Source of the DNA: Pseudomonas sp. R28(2017)
GTDB lineage: Bacteria; Pseudomonadota; Gammaproteobacteria; Pseudomonadales; Pseudomonadaceae
DNA: 64,000 nt
Reading direction: 5' to 3'
Assembly (NCBI RefSeq): GCF_002112505.1
Contig: NZ_NEHW01000019.1
Span: forward strand, 1 to 64,000
How positions within the stretch are numbered: position 1 is the first letter of the stretch; each line of letters starts with the position of its first letter. Position numbers and translations under genes: made by a program. The notes beneath the pieces were generated by a model that ran no database searches, had not been told where the DNA came from, and was given only the letters and a program-made list of their open reading frames with translations. Shown here piece by piece: positions 33,053 through 44,499 of the stretch.

Positions 33053-33799
33053 ATGGAGAAAGTCATCGTCATCACCGGTGCCAGCCGTGGCATCGGCGCC
33101 GCCACCGCCTTGCAGGCCGCCCGCGAGGGCTACCGCATCTGCATCAACTACCACGCCGACGACCAGGCCGCCGAGCATATCCTCGCCCAGGTCCGCGCCC
33201 TCGGCGCCGAGGCCATCACCGTACGTGCCGACGCCAGTGTCGAAGACGAGGTGATCCAGTTGTTCCACCGCGTCGACCAGGAGCTCGGCCCGGTGACCGC
33301 ACTGGTCAACAACGCCGGCACCATCGGCCAGCAAAGCCGTGTCGAGGACATGTCCGAGTTCCGCCTGCTCAAGGTGATGAAGACCAACGTCGTCGGCCCC
33401 ATGCTCTGTGCCAAGCACGCCTTGCTGCGCATGGCTCGCCGCCACGGCGGGCACGGTGGCGCGATCGTCAATGTGTCCTCGGTCGCGGCGCGCCTGGGTT
33501 CACCCAACGAGTACGTCGACTACGCCGCCTCCAAAGGCGCGCTGGATACCTTCACCCTCGGCCTGGCCAAGGAAGTGGCGGGCGAGGGCGTGCGGGTCAA
33601 CGGCGTGCGACCGGGCTACATCCATACTGGCTTCCATGCTCTTTCCGGTGACCCCGACCGCGTGGCCAAGCTCGAACCAGGCCTGCCCATGGGCCGCGGC
33701 GGCCGTGCGGAAGAAGTGGCCGAGGCGATCCTCTGGCTGCTGTCGGACAAGGCCTCGTACTCCACCGGCAGTTTCATCGACCTGGGCGGCGGGCGCTGA
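33053..33799 (+). CDS. Short-chain dehydrogenase/reductase (FabG-like SDR)
   Basis: The 248-residue classical SDR has the cofactor motif TGASRGIG near the N-terminus, the NNAGT structural motif, Ser in IVNVSSVAA, the YxxxK catalytic pair in YVDYAASKGAL and the PGYIHTGFHA loop. The residue after the second beta strand (NYHADDQ) suggests NADP preference, with weak certainty. It stands alone between vgrG (divergent) and a convergent hybrid kinase. The substrate is not indicated. The start chosen is MEKVIVITGAS; an ATG 15 bases upstream is also possible. Confidence 0.87.
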   Translation: MEKVIVITGASRGIGAATALQAAREGYRICINYHADDQAAEHILAQVRALGAEAITVRADASVEDEVIQLFHRVDQELGPVTALVNNAGTIGQQSRVEDMSEFRLLKVMKTNVVGPMLCAKHALLRMARRHGGHGGAIVNVSSVAARLGSPNEYVDYAASKGALDTFTLGLAKEVAGEGVRVNGVRPGYIHTGFHALSGDPDRVAKLEPGLPMGRGGRAEEVAEAILWLLSDKASYSTGSFIDLGGGR

Positions 33800-33809
33800 G
33801 CGCGGCCCG

Positions 33810-35870
<2,061 letters not shown>

Positions 35871-35933
35871 GGCGACGTCCGACACAGATGAATCGCCAGA
35901 CTTTACCTGTCCGCAACGCGGGCGCATAGCGGG

Positions 35934-37571
<1,638 letters not shown>

Positions 37572-37627
37572 GGAGCGATCCCGCGTGTGGGTCGCTCAAC
37601 TATAGCCGCACTTCTTCGGCTCTTCCT

Positions 37628-39037
37628 TCAGAACGAGCGGATGATCCGCCCCAGGGTTTCCATGGCGCGTTCGGCGTTCTCGTTCCATGGTGAACCGTAG
37701 TTCAGGCGGATGCAGTTGCCGAAGCGCCGAGTCGGCGAAAAGATCGGCCCTGGCGCAATACTGATGCCCTGGGCCAGGGCCATGTGGAACAGCTTGAGGG
37801 CGTCCATCTGTTCGGGCAGCTCCAGCCACAGGAAGTAGCCGCCGGAGGGCTGGCTGACGCGGGTCTGCGCCGGGAAATGGCGGGCGATGGCCGCCAGCAT
37901 GTTGGCCTGCTGGCCCTCCAGAGCGTAGCGCAGCTTGCGCAGGTGGCGGTCGTAGCCGCCGTGTTGCAGGTAGTCGGCGATGGCCGCCTGGGCTGGCATC
38001 GAGGCGCACAGCGAGGTCATCAGTTTCAGCCGTTCGATCTTCTGCGCGAAACGCCCGGCGGCCACCCAGCCGATGCGGTAGCCCGGTGCCAGGCTCTTGG
38101 CGAACGAGCCGCAGTGCATCACCAGGCCCTGGGTGTCGAAGGCCTTGGCCGGTTTCGGGGCCTGTTGCGCGTAATACAGCTCGGCGTAGACATCGTCCTC
38201 GATCAACGGCATCTGGTGCCGACGCAGCAGCTCGACCAGGGCCTGTTTCTTGGCTTCGGGCATGCTCGCGCCCACCGGGTTCTGGAAGTTGGTCATGCAC
38301 CACACGGCCTTGACCGGGTGCTTGTCCAGGGTCTGGGCCAGCACCGTCAGGTCCATGCCCTCGCGCGGGTGCACCGGGATCTCCACGGCCTTGAGCTTCA
38401 GCCGCTCCAGCACCTGCAGGCAGGCATAGAAGGCCGGCGCCTCGATGGCCACCAGGTCGCCGGGTTCGGTCACGGCCTGCAAACACAGGTTCAGGGCTTC
38501 CAGCGCGCCATTGGTGATCAGCAGTTCTTCCATCGGCAGCATCAGCCCGCCGACCATGTAGCGCAGGGCGATCTGCCGGCGCAGCTGCGGGTTGCCCGGC
38601 GACAGGTCGGTGACCACCATGCGCGGGTCCATGGCCCGGCTGGCACTGGCCAGCGAGCGTGACAGGCGCTGCAGTGGGAACAGCTCGGGGCTGGGGAAGG
38701 CTGAGCCGAACGGCACGGTGCTCGGGTCCTTGATCGAATCGAGGATCGAGAACACCAGGCCGCTGACGTCCACCTCGGTCGATTCGCTGAGCGGTTCCAG
38801 CGCCTGCGGTTCGCTGAACTGGCGCGGGGCATGGGCATTGACGAAGTAGCCCGAGCGCGGCCTGGCGCGGATCAGCCCGCGGCGCTCGAGCAGGTAGTAG
38901 GCCTGGAACACCGTGGACGGGCTGACGCCATGGGTCTGGCTGGCATAGCGTACCGAAGGCACGCGCTGGCCTGGGCCGAGCACCCCGGAGCGGATCAGTT
39001 CGGCAATGTCGTCGGCGAAGCGTTCGTAGCGTTTCAT
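37628..39037 (-). CDS. MocR/PdxR-type regulator: GntR wHTH fused to PLP aminotransferase-like domain
   Basis: The 469-residue chimeric regulator has residues 1-70 as a GntR winged helix (FADDIAELIRSGVLGPGQRVPSVRYASQTHGVSPSTVFQAYYLLERRGLIRARPRSGYFV). The rest is a fold-type I aminotransferase domain (ITNGALEALNLCLQAVTEPGD; FQNPVGASMP; IEDDVYAELYY) with the PLP Lys in GSFAKSLAPGYRIGW. Such proteins sense PLP, GABA or related amines and regulate vitamin B6 or amino-acid genes. It begins 40 bases after the ccoG stop on the same strand and may be co-transcribed. No obvious target operon is divergent from it. Confidence 0.87.
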   Translation of the reverse strand: MKRYERFADDIAELIRSGVLGPGQRVPSVRYASQTHGVSPSTVFQAYYLLERRGLIRARPRSGYFVNAHAPRQFSEPQALEPLSESTEVDVSGLVFSILDSIKDPSTVPFGSAFPSPELFPLQRLSRSLASASRAMDPRMVVTDLSPGNPQLRRQIALRYMVGGLMLPMEELLITNGALEALNLCLQAVTEPGDLVAIEAPAFYACLQVLERLKLKAVEIPVHPREGMDLTVLAQTLDKHPVKAVWCMTNFQNPVGASMPEAKKQALVELLRRHQMPLIEDDVYAELYYAQQAPKPAKAFDTQGLVMHCGSFAKSLAPGYRIGWVAAGRFAQKIERLKLMTSLCASMPAQAAIADYLQHGGYDRHLRKLRYALEGQQANMLAAIARHFPAQTRVSQPSGGYFLWLELPEQMDALKLFHMALAQGISIAPGPIFSPTRRFGNCIRLNYGSPWNENAERAMETLGRIIRSF

Positions 39038-39076
39038 GGGGGCTCGGCAGGCAAGGTGAACAATCAGTGTAAGGGA

Positions 39077-40447
39077 TCAGCGGTTCAGTGGCGCCACGAA
39101 GCGGCTGCGCGCCACGCTGCGCACGGCGGGCTGGTCGCTGTCGCGGATTTCGAAGGCCAGCTCCTGCGAGCTGCTGGCGGGGCGCTCGGCCAGCATCGCC
39201 ACCGACACCGGCAGCTCGCTCATTTCTCCGGCCGGGATGCTGAACGCGGTGTTACCGTGCAGTTCGAAGCCCTCGGCATCCAGCAGGCGCAGGTGGTAAC
39301 GCTGGGGGTGCGCGGTTTTGTTGATGACCTTGAGCAGGTAGATGTTCTCGATCTGGCCCTGGGCATTCTCGCGGAACAGGCCGCGGTCCTTGATCACGTC
39401 CAGCGACACCATCGGGCGCAGCTGCAGGGCTACCACCAGCGCGCCGATCATCAGCACCAGGGCAGCGATGTAGCCCAGCAGGCGCGGGCGCAGCCAGTGG
39501 GTGGTGCCGCCTTGCAAGCTGTGCTCGGACTTGTAGCCGATCAGGCCGCGCGGGTAACCCATCTTGCCCATGACATTGTCGCAGGCATCGATACAGGCGG
39601 CGCAACCGATGCAGGCCATCTGCAGGCCATCGCGGATATCGATACCGGTGGGGCAGACCTGCACGCACAGGGTGCAGTCGATGCAGTCACCCAGGCCCTG
39701 GGCGCGGGCGTCACTGCCTCTCTTGCGCGGGCCACGGGATTCGCCGCGACGCGGGTCGTAGGCCACGGCCAGGGTGTCCTTGTCGAACATCACGCTCTGG
39801 AAGCGTGCATACGGGCACATGTGCAGGCATACCGCCTCGCGCAGCCAGCCGGCATTCAGATACGTGGCGGCGGTGAAGAACAGCACCCAGAACAGCGCCA
39901 CGCCGCCCAGTTGCAGGGTGAACAGTTCGTGGGCCAGAGGGCGGATCGGCGTGAAGTAGCCGACGAAAGTCAGCCCGGTGAGCACGCCGATGGCCAGCCA
40001 CAGGCTGTGCTTGAGCGTGCGCCGGGCCAGTTTGTTCAGGCTCCACGGCGCGGCGGCCAGCTTGATGCGCTGGTTGCGGTCGCCTTCGGTGACCTTTTCG
40101 CACCACATGAACAGCCAGGTCCAGGTGCTTTGCGGGCAGCTGTAACCGCACCACACCCGGCCGGCGTAGACGGTGATGGCGAACAGGCCGAAGGCGCAGA
40201 TGATCAGCAGCGCCGAGAGCAGGATGAAGTCCTGCGGCCAGAAGGTGGCGCCGAAGATGTGGAACTTGCTGTCGGCCAAGTCCCACAGCACGGCCTGGCG
40301 ACCGTTCCAGTCGAGCCAGGCGGTGCCGAAGAACAGCACGAACAGCGCGCCGGCGAAGGCAATGCGCAGCGTGCGGTACAGGCCGGTGAAACTGCGGGTG
40401 TGGATGCCACTGGCGGCAATCTGGATGGCATGGATTCGTTCAGTCAT
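39077..40447 (-). CDS. ccoG: CcoG (FixG/RdxA) family membrane-bound polyferredoxin, orphan copy
   Basis: The 456-residue inner-membrane iron-sulfur protein has about five TM helices, the motifs VWCGYSCPQSTWTWLFMW and REAVCLHMCPYARFQS, two 4Fe-4S ferredoxin clusters (CIDCTLCVQVCPTGID; CIGCAACIDACDNVMG) and a C-terminal periplasmic Ig-like domain (YLLKVINKTAHPQRYHLRLL). CcoG proteins act in copper delivery/reduction for cbb3 oxidase assembly. The usual neighbours ccoNOQP or ccoHIS are absent, so this is a second, detached copy. An ATG 39 bases upstream is also in frame; the nearer one starts the typical MTERIHAIQI N-terminus. Confidence 0.85.
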   Translation of the reverse strand: MTERIHAIQIAASGIHTRSFTGLYRTLRIAFAGALFVLFFGTAWLDWNGRQAVLWDLADSKFHIFGATFWPQDFILLSALLIICAFGLFAITVYAGRVWCGYSCPQSTWTWLFMWCEKVTEGDRNQRIKLAAAPWSLNKLARRTLKHSLWLAIGVLTGLTFVGYFTPIRPLAHELFTLQLGGVALFWVLFFTAATYLNAGWLREAVCLHMCPYARFQSVMFDKDTLAVAYDPRRGESRGPRKRGSDARAQGLGDCIDCTLCVQVCPTGIDIRDGLQMACIGCAACIDACDNVMGKMGYPRGLIGYKSEHSLQGGTTHWLRPRLLGYIAALVLMIGALVVALQLRPMVSLDVIKDRGLFRENAQGQIENIYLLKVINKTAHPQRYHLRLLDAEGFELHGNTAFSIPAGEMSELPVSVAMLAERPASSSQELAFEIRDSDQPAVRSVARSRFVAPLNR

Positions 40448-40569
40448 GGCGTCGGTGCTCTTACGGCCTCGATCAGGCACGAGCACTATGGCCCCCGAAC
40501 TGTTTTCAGCACAGGCTCAGGTCACGTGTTAAAAACCATATCAGATTGCCGCAAATTGTGTCCGAAGCC

Positions 40570-40809
40570 CTAGATCACTGAGCCTGGCGTGCTGGCCTTG
40601 AGGTGCCTGCGGCTATCCACCGCACCCGCCACAGTCAGCGCGTCGGCTTCGGCTTCGGTGATCGGGAAGCGCTCGCCGGCGAGGATGGCCACGGACATGC
40701 GCAGCTGTTCGTCGGTGACGATTTCGATCTCGGGGCCTTTGCCTTCGATGCGCAGTTTGTCGCCGATCAGGGTGCAGCGTTGAGTGCTTTCTTCGATCTC
40801 GATGGGCAT
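40570..40809 (-). CDS. DUF3203 family small protein
   Basis: The 79-residue acidic protein begins MPIEIEESTQRCTLIGDKLR and has the segments IVTDEQLRMSVAILAGERFPITEAEADALTVAGAVDSRRH. This matches my memory of the Pseudomonas-specific DUF3203 family (VTDE-RMSV and TEAEAD-L-AGA-D-RRH pattern). The RBS is GGAGG (TCCGGAGGACCCCACC before the ATG). No signal peptide or TM. Function unknown. It lies upstream of ccoG on the same strand with a 122-base gap that may hold its own promoter. Confidence 0.75.
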   Translation of the reverse strand: MPIEIEESTQRCTLIGDKLRIEGKGPEIEIVTDEQLRMSVAILAGERFPITEAEADALTVAGAVDSRRHLKASTPGSVI

Positions 40810-40927
40810 GGTGGGGTCCTCCGGGGGCGGTTACAGGTTGTGACCACAGGTGGGGGGAGGTTGCTGCATCGGCGTGCCCGGTGGGCACTTTGCTGCTTGT
40901 ACAAGGGTCAATCTTTTGAGGTGCTTG

Positions 40928-41034
40928 TGCAGGCCTCTTCGCGGGCAAGCCCGCTCCCACAGGTGCTGTGCAGCTCCTGAGTGCTGTGCGGTACCTGTGG
41001 GAGCGGGCTTGCCCGCGAAGAGGCCGGTGCAGGC
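40928..41034. repeat. REP pair, inverted
   Basis: Two ~36-base arms with the core CGCGGGCAAGCCCGCTCCCA face each other around a 30-base loop. It lies between the divergent DUF3203 and mgtC genes, ending 30 bases before the mgtC ATG, so it is inside or just upstream of the mgtC leader. Confidence 0.85.
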
Positions 41035-41064
41035 AGCACATCCCTTCAGCCCGGTACCCAATCC

Positions 41065-41583
41065 ATGGATCTGATCTGGCAAACCATCCAGGCCGAATTT
41101 GCCGACATCACCAATGAACGCGAGGTCGTGCAGATTCTCGTTCGCCTGCTGATGGCGGCGGTGCTAGGCGCTGTGCTGGGTTTCGAGCGCGAACACAAAG
41201 GCAAGTCCGCCGGGGTGCGCACGCACATGCTGGTGTCGTTGGGCGCGGCATTGTTCGTGCTGGCGCCCAGCATGGCCGGTGCCGACCAGCAGGCCCTGAG
41301 CCGGGTGATCCAGGGTATCGTCGCCGGCATCGGCTTTCTCGGCGCGGGCACCATCCTCAAGGGCAACGGCCAGGACACCAGCCATGTAAAAGGCCTGACC
41401 ACCGCTGCGGGGCTGTGGATGACCGCTGCCATCGGTACCGCTGCAGGCATGGGGCGAGAAGCCACGGCACTGATCAGCACGGTGCTGGCGCTGCTGGTGT
41501 TGGGCACGATGCCGCTGCTGGTGGAGAAGGTCGAAAGGCAGGACGAGGAGAAGCAGAAAGAGGAGGAGGGCAGAAAGCACTGA
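41065..41583 (+). CDS. mgtC: MgtC/SapB family inner-membrane protein
   Basis: This 172-residue protein has four to five hydrophobic helices in the MgtC N-terminal domain. Signatures are LLMAAVLGAVLGFEREHKGKSAGVRTHMLVSLGAALFV, VIQGIVAGIGFLGAGTILK and VKGLTTAAGLWMTAAIGTAAGMG. The C-terminal soluble domain of true virulence MgtC is missing; the protein ends with a charged KVERQDEEKQKEEE tail. The family modulates F-type ATPase or Mg2+ homeostasis. The ATG at 41065 is preferred to an earlier in-frame start inside the REP element. It is convergent with the crcY small RNA: the two share the hairpin at the stop codon. Confidence 0.85.
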   Translation: MDLIWQTIQAEFADITNEREVVQILVRLLMAAVLGAVLGFEREHKGKSAGVRTHMLVSLGAALFVLAPSMAGADQQALSRVIQGIVAGIGFLGAGTILKGNGQDTSHVKGLTTAAGLWMTAAIGTAAGMGREATALISTVLALLVLGTMPLLVEKVERQDEEKQKEEEGRKH

Positions 41584-41603
41584 GGGGAGCCGAAGCTCCC
41601 CTC
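41582..41603. terminator. Shared hairpin at the mgtC stop and the crcY 3' end
   Basis: A perfect 9-bp stem GAGGGGAGC/GCTCCCCTC closed by a CGAA tetraloop overlaps the mgtC stop codon. On the minus strand the loop reads UUCG, an unusually stable tetraloop, and the hairpin lies where the crcY transcript should end. On the plus strand a run of T follows 20 bases later. Confidence 0.65.
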
Positions 41604-41933
41604 AAAGCGTTGTTGCCTGCTCTTTTTTTATTATTGAGGCCAGCCTTTTATTGTTTTTATAGGCCAGCCTTGGTGTCGCGTGCAACCCCCATCCGGGGTC
41701 AAGAGCAAACGTATTTTTTTGAGCGCTGACCTGCTTTCATCCTGTGGATCCGAGCCTGACTGCCGCTACCTTCAGGTAGTTTTATTGTTCTGTGTCAGTC
41801 CGCGGGGCGAACCCCTGAAAAGCCTGTCGACTCCAAAAAAATCTGCTTGCTGCGCCTCTGCCGTGTTGTTCTTGTTATGTCAGAGCCGTTACATGTTGTT
41901 TTTATTGGTTGTCGCGTTTTTCTTGTTGTTGTA
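41584..41933 (-). ncRNA. crcY: CrcY, Crc/Hfq-sequestering small RNA
   Basis: This gene-free 530-base region between mvaB and mgtC is the location I recall for crcY in P. putida. On the minus strand it has six A-rich CA motifs of the AANAANAA type (AACAACAAGAA, AATAAAAACAA, AACAAGAACAA, AACAATAAAA, AAAAACAATAA, AATAATAAAA), each of which binds Hfq/Crc. A sigma-54 promoter lies just upstream, and a stable UUCG hairpin ends it about 350 bases later, near the ~370 bases expected. The RNA titrates the catabolite-repression complex Hfq-Crc and is made under CbrAB control when good carbon sources run out. The transcript ends are estimates. Confidence 0.85.
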
Positions 41934-41943
41934 CCAAACATAT

Positions 41944-41960
41944 AGCAGGTGCCGTGCCAA
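41944..41960 (-). promoter_or_regulatory. Sigma-54 (RpoN) promoter of crcY
   Basis: Minus strand TTGGCACGGCACCTGCT matches the -24/-12 pattern TGGCAC-N5-TTGC, with the invariant GG and GC dinucleotides exactly 10 bases apart. Transcription would start near 41933, just before the first CA motif. Confidence 0.8.
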
Positions 41961-42041
41961 CTTTTAAAAAACCTTTGAAATCAATGCTTTGGCTGGATTC
42001 GGCGAAATCGGGGGACCTGAAATTCTGTCGATTTGTTTCCC

Positions 42042-42082
42042 TGTTACCCGATTTTTTGCTGGAAGCTGTGGGGGAGGTAACA
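42042..42082. promoter_or_regulatory. Candidate CbrB activator site: inverted TGTTAC...GTAACA
   Basis: TGTTAC (42042) and GTAACA (42077) form an inverted repeat separated by 29 bases, 80-120 bases upstream of the crcY sigma-54 promoter. This is a usual distance for an enhancer-binding protein. The link to CbrB is inference. Confidence 0.4.
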
Positions 42083-42115
42083 CTCACCCACACTCATGTG
42101 ACACCTGCATGAAAC

Positions 42116-43015
42116 TCATTGTGCGCTACGCGCTCGTGCCACCCGCGAACCGTTGGCCCGGCCCAGCACCGCACTGATGCGCTGCCCGGCGGCGATCAGC
42201 CGGTCGAGGTCGATGCCGGTCTCGATGCCCAGCCCTTGCAGCAGGTACAGCACATCCTCGGTGGCGATGTTGCCGGTCGCGCCCTTGGCGTAAGGGCAGC
42301 CGCCCAGGCCGGCGACCGAGCTGTCGAACACGTTGATACCTTCAAGCAGGCTGGCATACACGTTGGCCAGGGCCTGGCCATAGGTGTCATGGAAGTGCCC
42401 AGCCAGTTGCTCGCGTGGCACCACGCCCGACACCACCTCGAACAGCCGACGGGTGTCACCGGCTGTGCCGGTGCCGATGGTGTCACCCAGCGATACCTCG
42501 TAACAGCCCATGTCGTGCAGGGCCCTGGCTACCGGTGCTACCTGCTCGGCGCTGACCTTGCCTTCATAAGGGCAGCCCAGCACACAGGAAACGTAACCGC
42601 GCACCCGCACGCCGTGGCTGCGCGCGGCTTCCATGATTGGCTCGAAGCGCTGCAGGCTTTCGCTGATCGAGCAGTTGATGTTGCGCTGGGAGAAGGCCTC
42701 GGACGCGGCGGCAAACACCGCCACTTCCTTCACTCCGGCCGCCAGGGCGTCCTCGAAACCGCGCAGGTTGGGCGCCAGTGCGGCGTAGGTAACACCGGCG
42801 CGCTGCTGGATGCCGGCGAACACGTCGGCGGAGCCTGCCATCTGCGGCACCCATTTGGGCGAAACGAAACTGCCGACCTCGATGTAGCCGAGCCCGGCGT
42901 CGGTCAGGTCGTCGACCAGGCGCACCTTGTCGGCGACGCTGATGGGCTGGGCTTCGTTCTGCAGGCCGTCGCGGGGGCCGACTTCGACCAGGCGGACTGT
43001 TGCGGGCATGGGCAT
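42116..43015 (-). CDS. mvaB: Hydroxymethylglutaryl-CoA lyase
   Basis: The 299-residue TIM-barrel enzyme splits HMG-CoA to acetoacetate and acetyl-CoA, the last step of leucine/isovalerate catabolism. Diagnostic motifs are VEVGPRDGLQNE (metal Asp and catalytic Arg), the CPYEGKV segment, LGDTIGTGTAG, the HFHDTYGQAL metal His pair, and the signature VAGLGGCPYAKGATGN with the catalytic Cys. The first ATG has AGGAA at 7 bases. Its co-oriented MerR regulator ends 13 bases upstream. The rest of a liu-type cluster is not present here. Confidence 0.93.
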   Translation of the reverse strand: MPMPATVRLVEVGPRDGLQNEAQPISVADKVRLVDDLTDAGLGYIEVGSFVSPKWVPQMAGSADVFAGIQQRAGVTYAALAPNLRGFEDALAAGVKEVAVFAAASEAFSQRNINCSISESLQRFEPIMEAARSHGVRVRGYVSCVLGCPYEGKVSAEQVAPVARALHDMGCYEVSLGDTIGTGTAGDTRRLFEVVSGVVPREQLAGHFHDTYGQALANVYASLLEGINVFDSSVAGLGGCPYAKGATGNIATEDVLYLLQGLGIETGIDLDRLIAAGQRISAVLGRANGSRVARARSAQ

Positions 43016-43028
43016 GGTGGGGTTCCTG

Positions 43029-43427
43029 TCAGCGTTTGTCGTTGTTGTTCAGGGTGGCGGCCAGGGCCTGTTCGCAGCGCTCCTGGGCGGTGTCCAGTTC
43101 CAGCTGCATCTGGTGGATGTCGAGCATCTGCTGTTCAAGCTGGGCGCGGCGTTCGGCGATCTTCGCCAGCATGCTGTGGAGCTGCTTGAGGTTGCCGCTG
43201 CTGGGGTCGTACAGCTCGATCAGCTCACGGCATTCGGCCAGCGAGAAGCCGATGCGCTTGCCACGCAGGATGAGCTTCAGGCTGACCTTGTCACGGGCCG
43301 AATAGATGCGCTCCAGGCCACGCCGCTCCGGGCTCAGCAGGCCCTGTTCCTCGTAGAAGCGGATGGCGCGGGTGGTGATGTCCAGTTCGCGGGAGAGGTC
43401 GGAGATGCTGTAGGTCTGGCTGCTCAT
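43029..43427 (-). CDS. MerR-family regulator (LiuR-like) of mvaB
   Basis: The 132-residue protein has an N-terminal winged helix (YSISDLSRELDITTRAIRFYEEQGLLSPERRGLERIYSARDKVSLKLILRGKRIGFSL) and a long antiparallel coiled-coil dimerisation helix (NLKQLHSMLAKIAERRAQLEQQML). The C-terminus is short and has no metal-binding Cys pair, fitting MerR proteins that bind CoA esters or organic ligands. LiuR of P. aeruginosa is of this type and controls leucine catabolism. Leads a two-gene operon with mvaB. Confidence 0.82.
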   Translation of the reverse strand: MSSQTYSISDLSRELDITTRAIRFYEEQGLLSPERRGLERIYSARDKVSLKLILRGKRIGFSLAECRELIELYDPSSGNLKQLHSMLAKIAERRAQLEQQMLDIHQMQLELDTAQERCEQALAATLNNNDKR

Positions 43428-43490
43428 GCTTGGGCTCGGCGTGGGGTATGCCAGTATCCTGAGGGCAGGTTGACGTTTACGTCAAGCAGT

Positions 43491-44369
43491 TCAGCCGGGC
43501 TGCCCCGTGCGCCGGTAGCCATTGGGCGTCTGCCCGCTCAGGCGCTTGAAAAAGCGCGCGAAGTAGGTGGGGTCGCTGAAGCCCAGGCTGTCCGACAGCT
43601 GGCCGATGCTCATGCGCGTATAGATGAGGTTGCGCTGTGCCTCCAGCAGCAGGCGCTGGTGGATCACCTGCAGCGCGGTCTGCCCGCTGAGGGCCCGGCA
43701 CAGCTGGTTGAGCTGCAGGCTGGGGATGTTCAGGCGCGCGGCAAAGTCCTCTACCGACAGGTGCTCGCGGTAGTGCGCCTCGACCAGCCGCAGGTACTGC
43801 CCGAGCAACTGCCGGTCACGCTCGTCCCGGGTGCGGGGGGCTTGCCCCAGTTGCTGGCGGCGGCTGATCCACACCATCAGCGCGGTCACCAGCGCTTCGA
43901 GCATGGTCGCCCGCGCGGGGGCGTTGCCCTGGTATTCCTGCTGCAGCGTTTCGATCAGGCCGCGCAGCGGGATGCGGTCCTTGCCCAGCGGGTAACACGC
44001 CGCTTTCGCCAGCACCCCCAACGGCGCGCCCAGGCGCTGTTCGAGGTCGGCCACCAGCGCGGTGCCGAAAGTCAGCACATGGCCCTGGATATCGGCGCTG
44101 AAGCGAAAGCCGTGCACGGTCAGCGGTGGCACCACCTGTATCGCGGCCTCGGTAATGGCGCTGCGCACGCCCTCGATTTCCACCTGGGCCTTGCCGCGTT
44201 GCACATACAGCAACTGGAACAGCTCGGCGTGCTGGTGCGGCTTGATCTCCCAGTGGTGCAGGCGGCTGCGTGCCGGGATCGACTCGCAATGCAGCAGGTC
44301 GGTGCCGGGCCAGTGCTGGTTTTCGCCATATAACTGGAACAGCGGGACGCCGGGGAGGGTCGATTTCAT
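43491..44369 (-). CDS. pobR: AraC-family regulator of pobA
   Basis: The 292-residue regulator has an N-terminal cupin-like sensor (HHWEIKPHQHAELFQLLYVQRGKAQVEIEG, VVPPLTVHGFRF) and a C-terminal double HTH of the AraC/XylS type (LSVEDFAARLNIPSLQLNQLCRALSGQTALQVIHQRLLLEAQRNLIYTRMSIGQLSDSLGFSDPTYFARFFKRLSGQTPNGYRR). It is divergent from pobA by ~130 bases. It should activate pobA when 4-hydroxybenzoate is present, as described for the AraC-type PobR/PobC of pseudomonads (unlike the IclR-type PobR of Acinetobacter). Confidence 0.9.
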   Translation of the reverse strand: MKSTLPGVPLFQLYGENQHWPGTDLLHCESIPARSRLHHWEIKPHQHAELFQLLYVQRGKAQVEIEGVRSAITEAAIQVVPPLTVHGFRFSADIQGHVLTFGTALVADLEQRLGAPLGVLAKAACYPLGKDRIPLRGLIETLQQEYQGNAPARATMLEALVTALMVWISRRQQLGQAPRTRDERDRQLLGQYLRLVEAHYREHLSVEDFAARLNIPSLQLNQLCRALSGQTALQVIHQRLLLEAQRNLIYTRMSIGQLSDSLGFSDPTYFARFFKRLSGQTPNGYRRTGQPG

Positions 44370-44491
44370 ATCAGGATTGCCTGTCCGTTAATCGAACGTT
44401 TTTTGTAAAAGTGCAGTTTTCGTATTGGATATCACACTTATTTGGCGGTTGTTGCCAGTAAAAATGCAAGGGCTAACCCCAATAACGAGAT

Positions 44492-44499
44492 AAAAACAA
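44492..44499 (+). promoter_or_regulatory. CA motif (Hfq/Crc target) at the pobA start
   Basis: The octamer AAAAACAA, a perfect AANAANAA, ends on the A of the pobA ATG, where Hfq-Crc binding would block ribosomes. It suggests catabolite repression of 4-hydroxybenzoate use at the translational level. Confidence 0.55.

Noticed and set aside
41680..41967. Plus-strand 95-codon Leu/Cys-rich frame opposite crcY
   Set aside because: Composition comes from T-rich complements of the CA motifs; no RBS; the region is explained by the small RNA.
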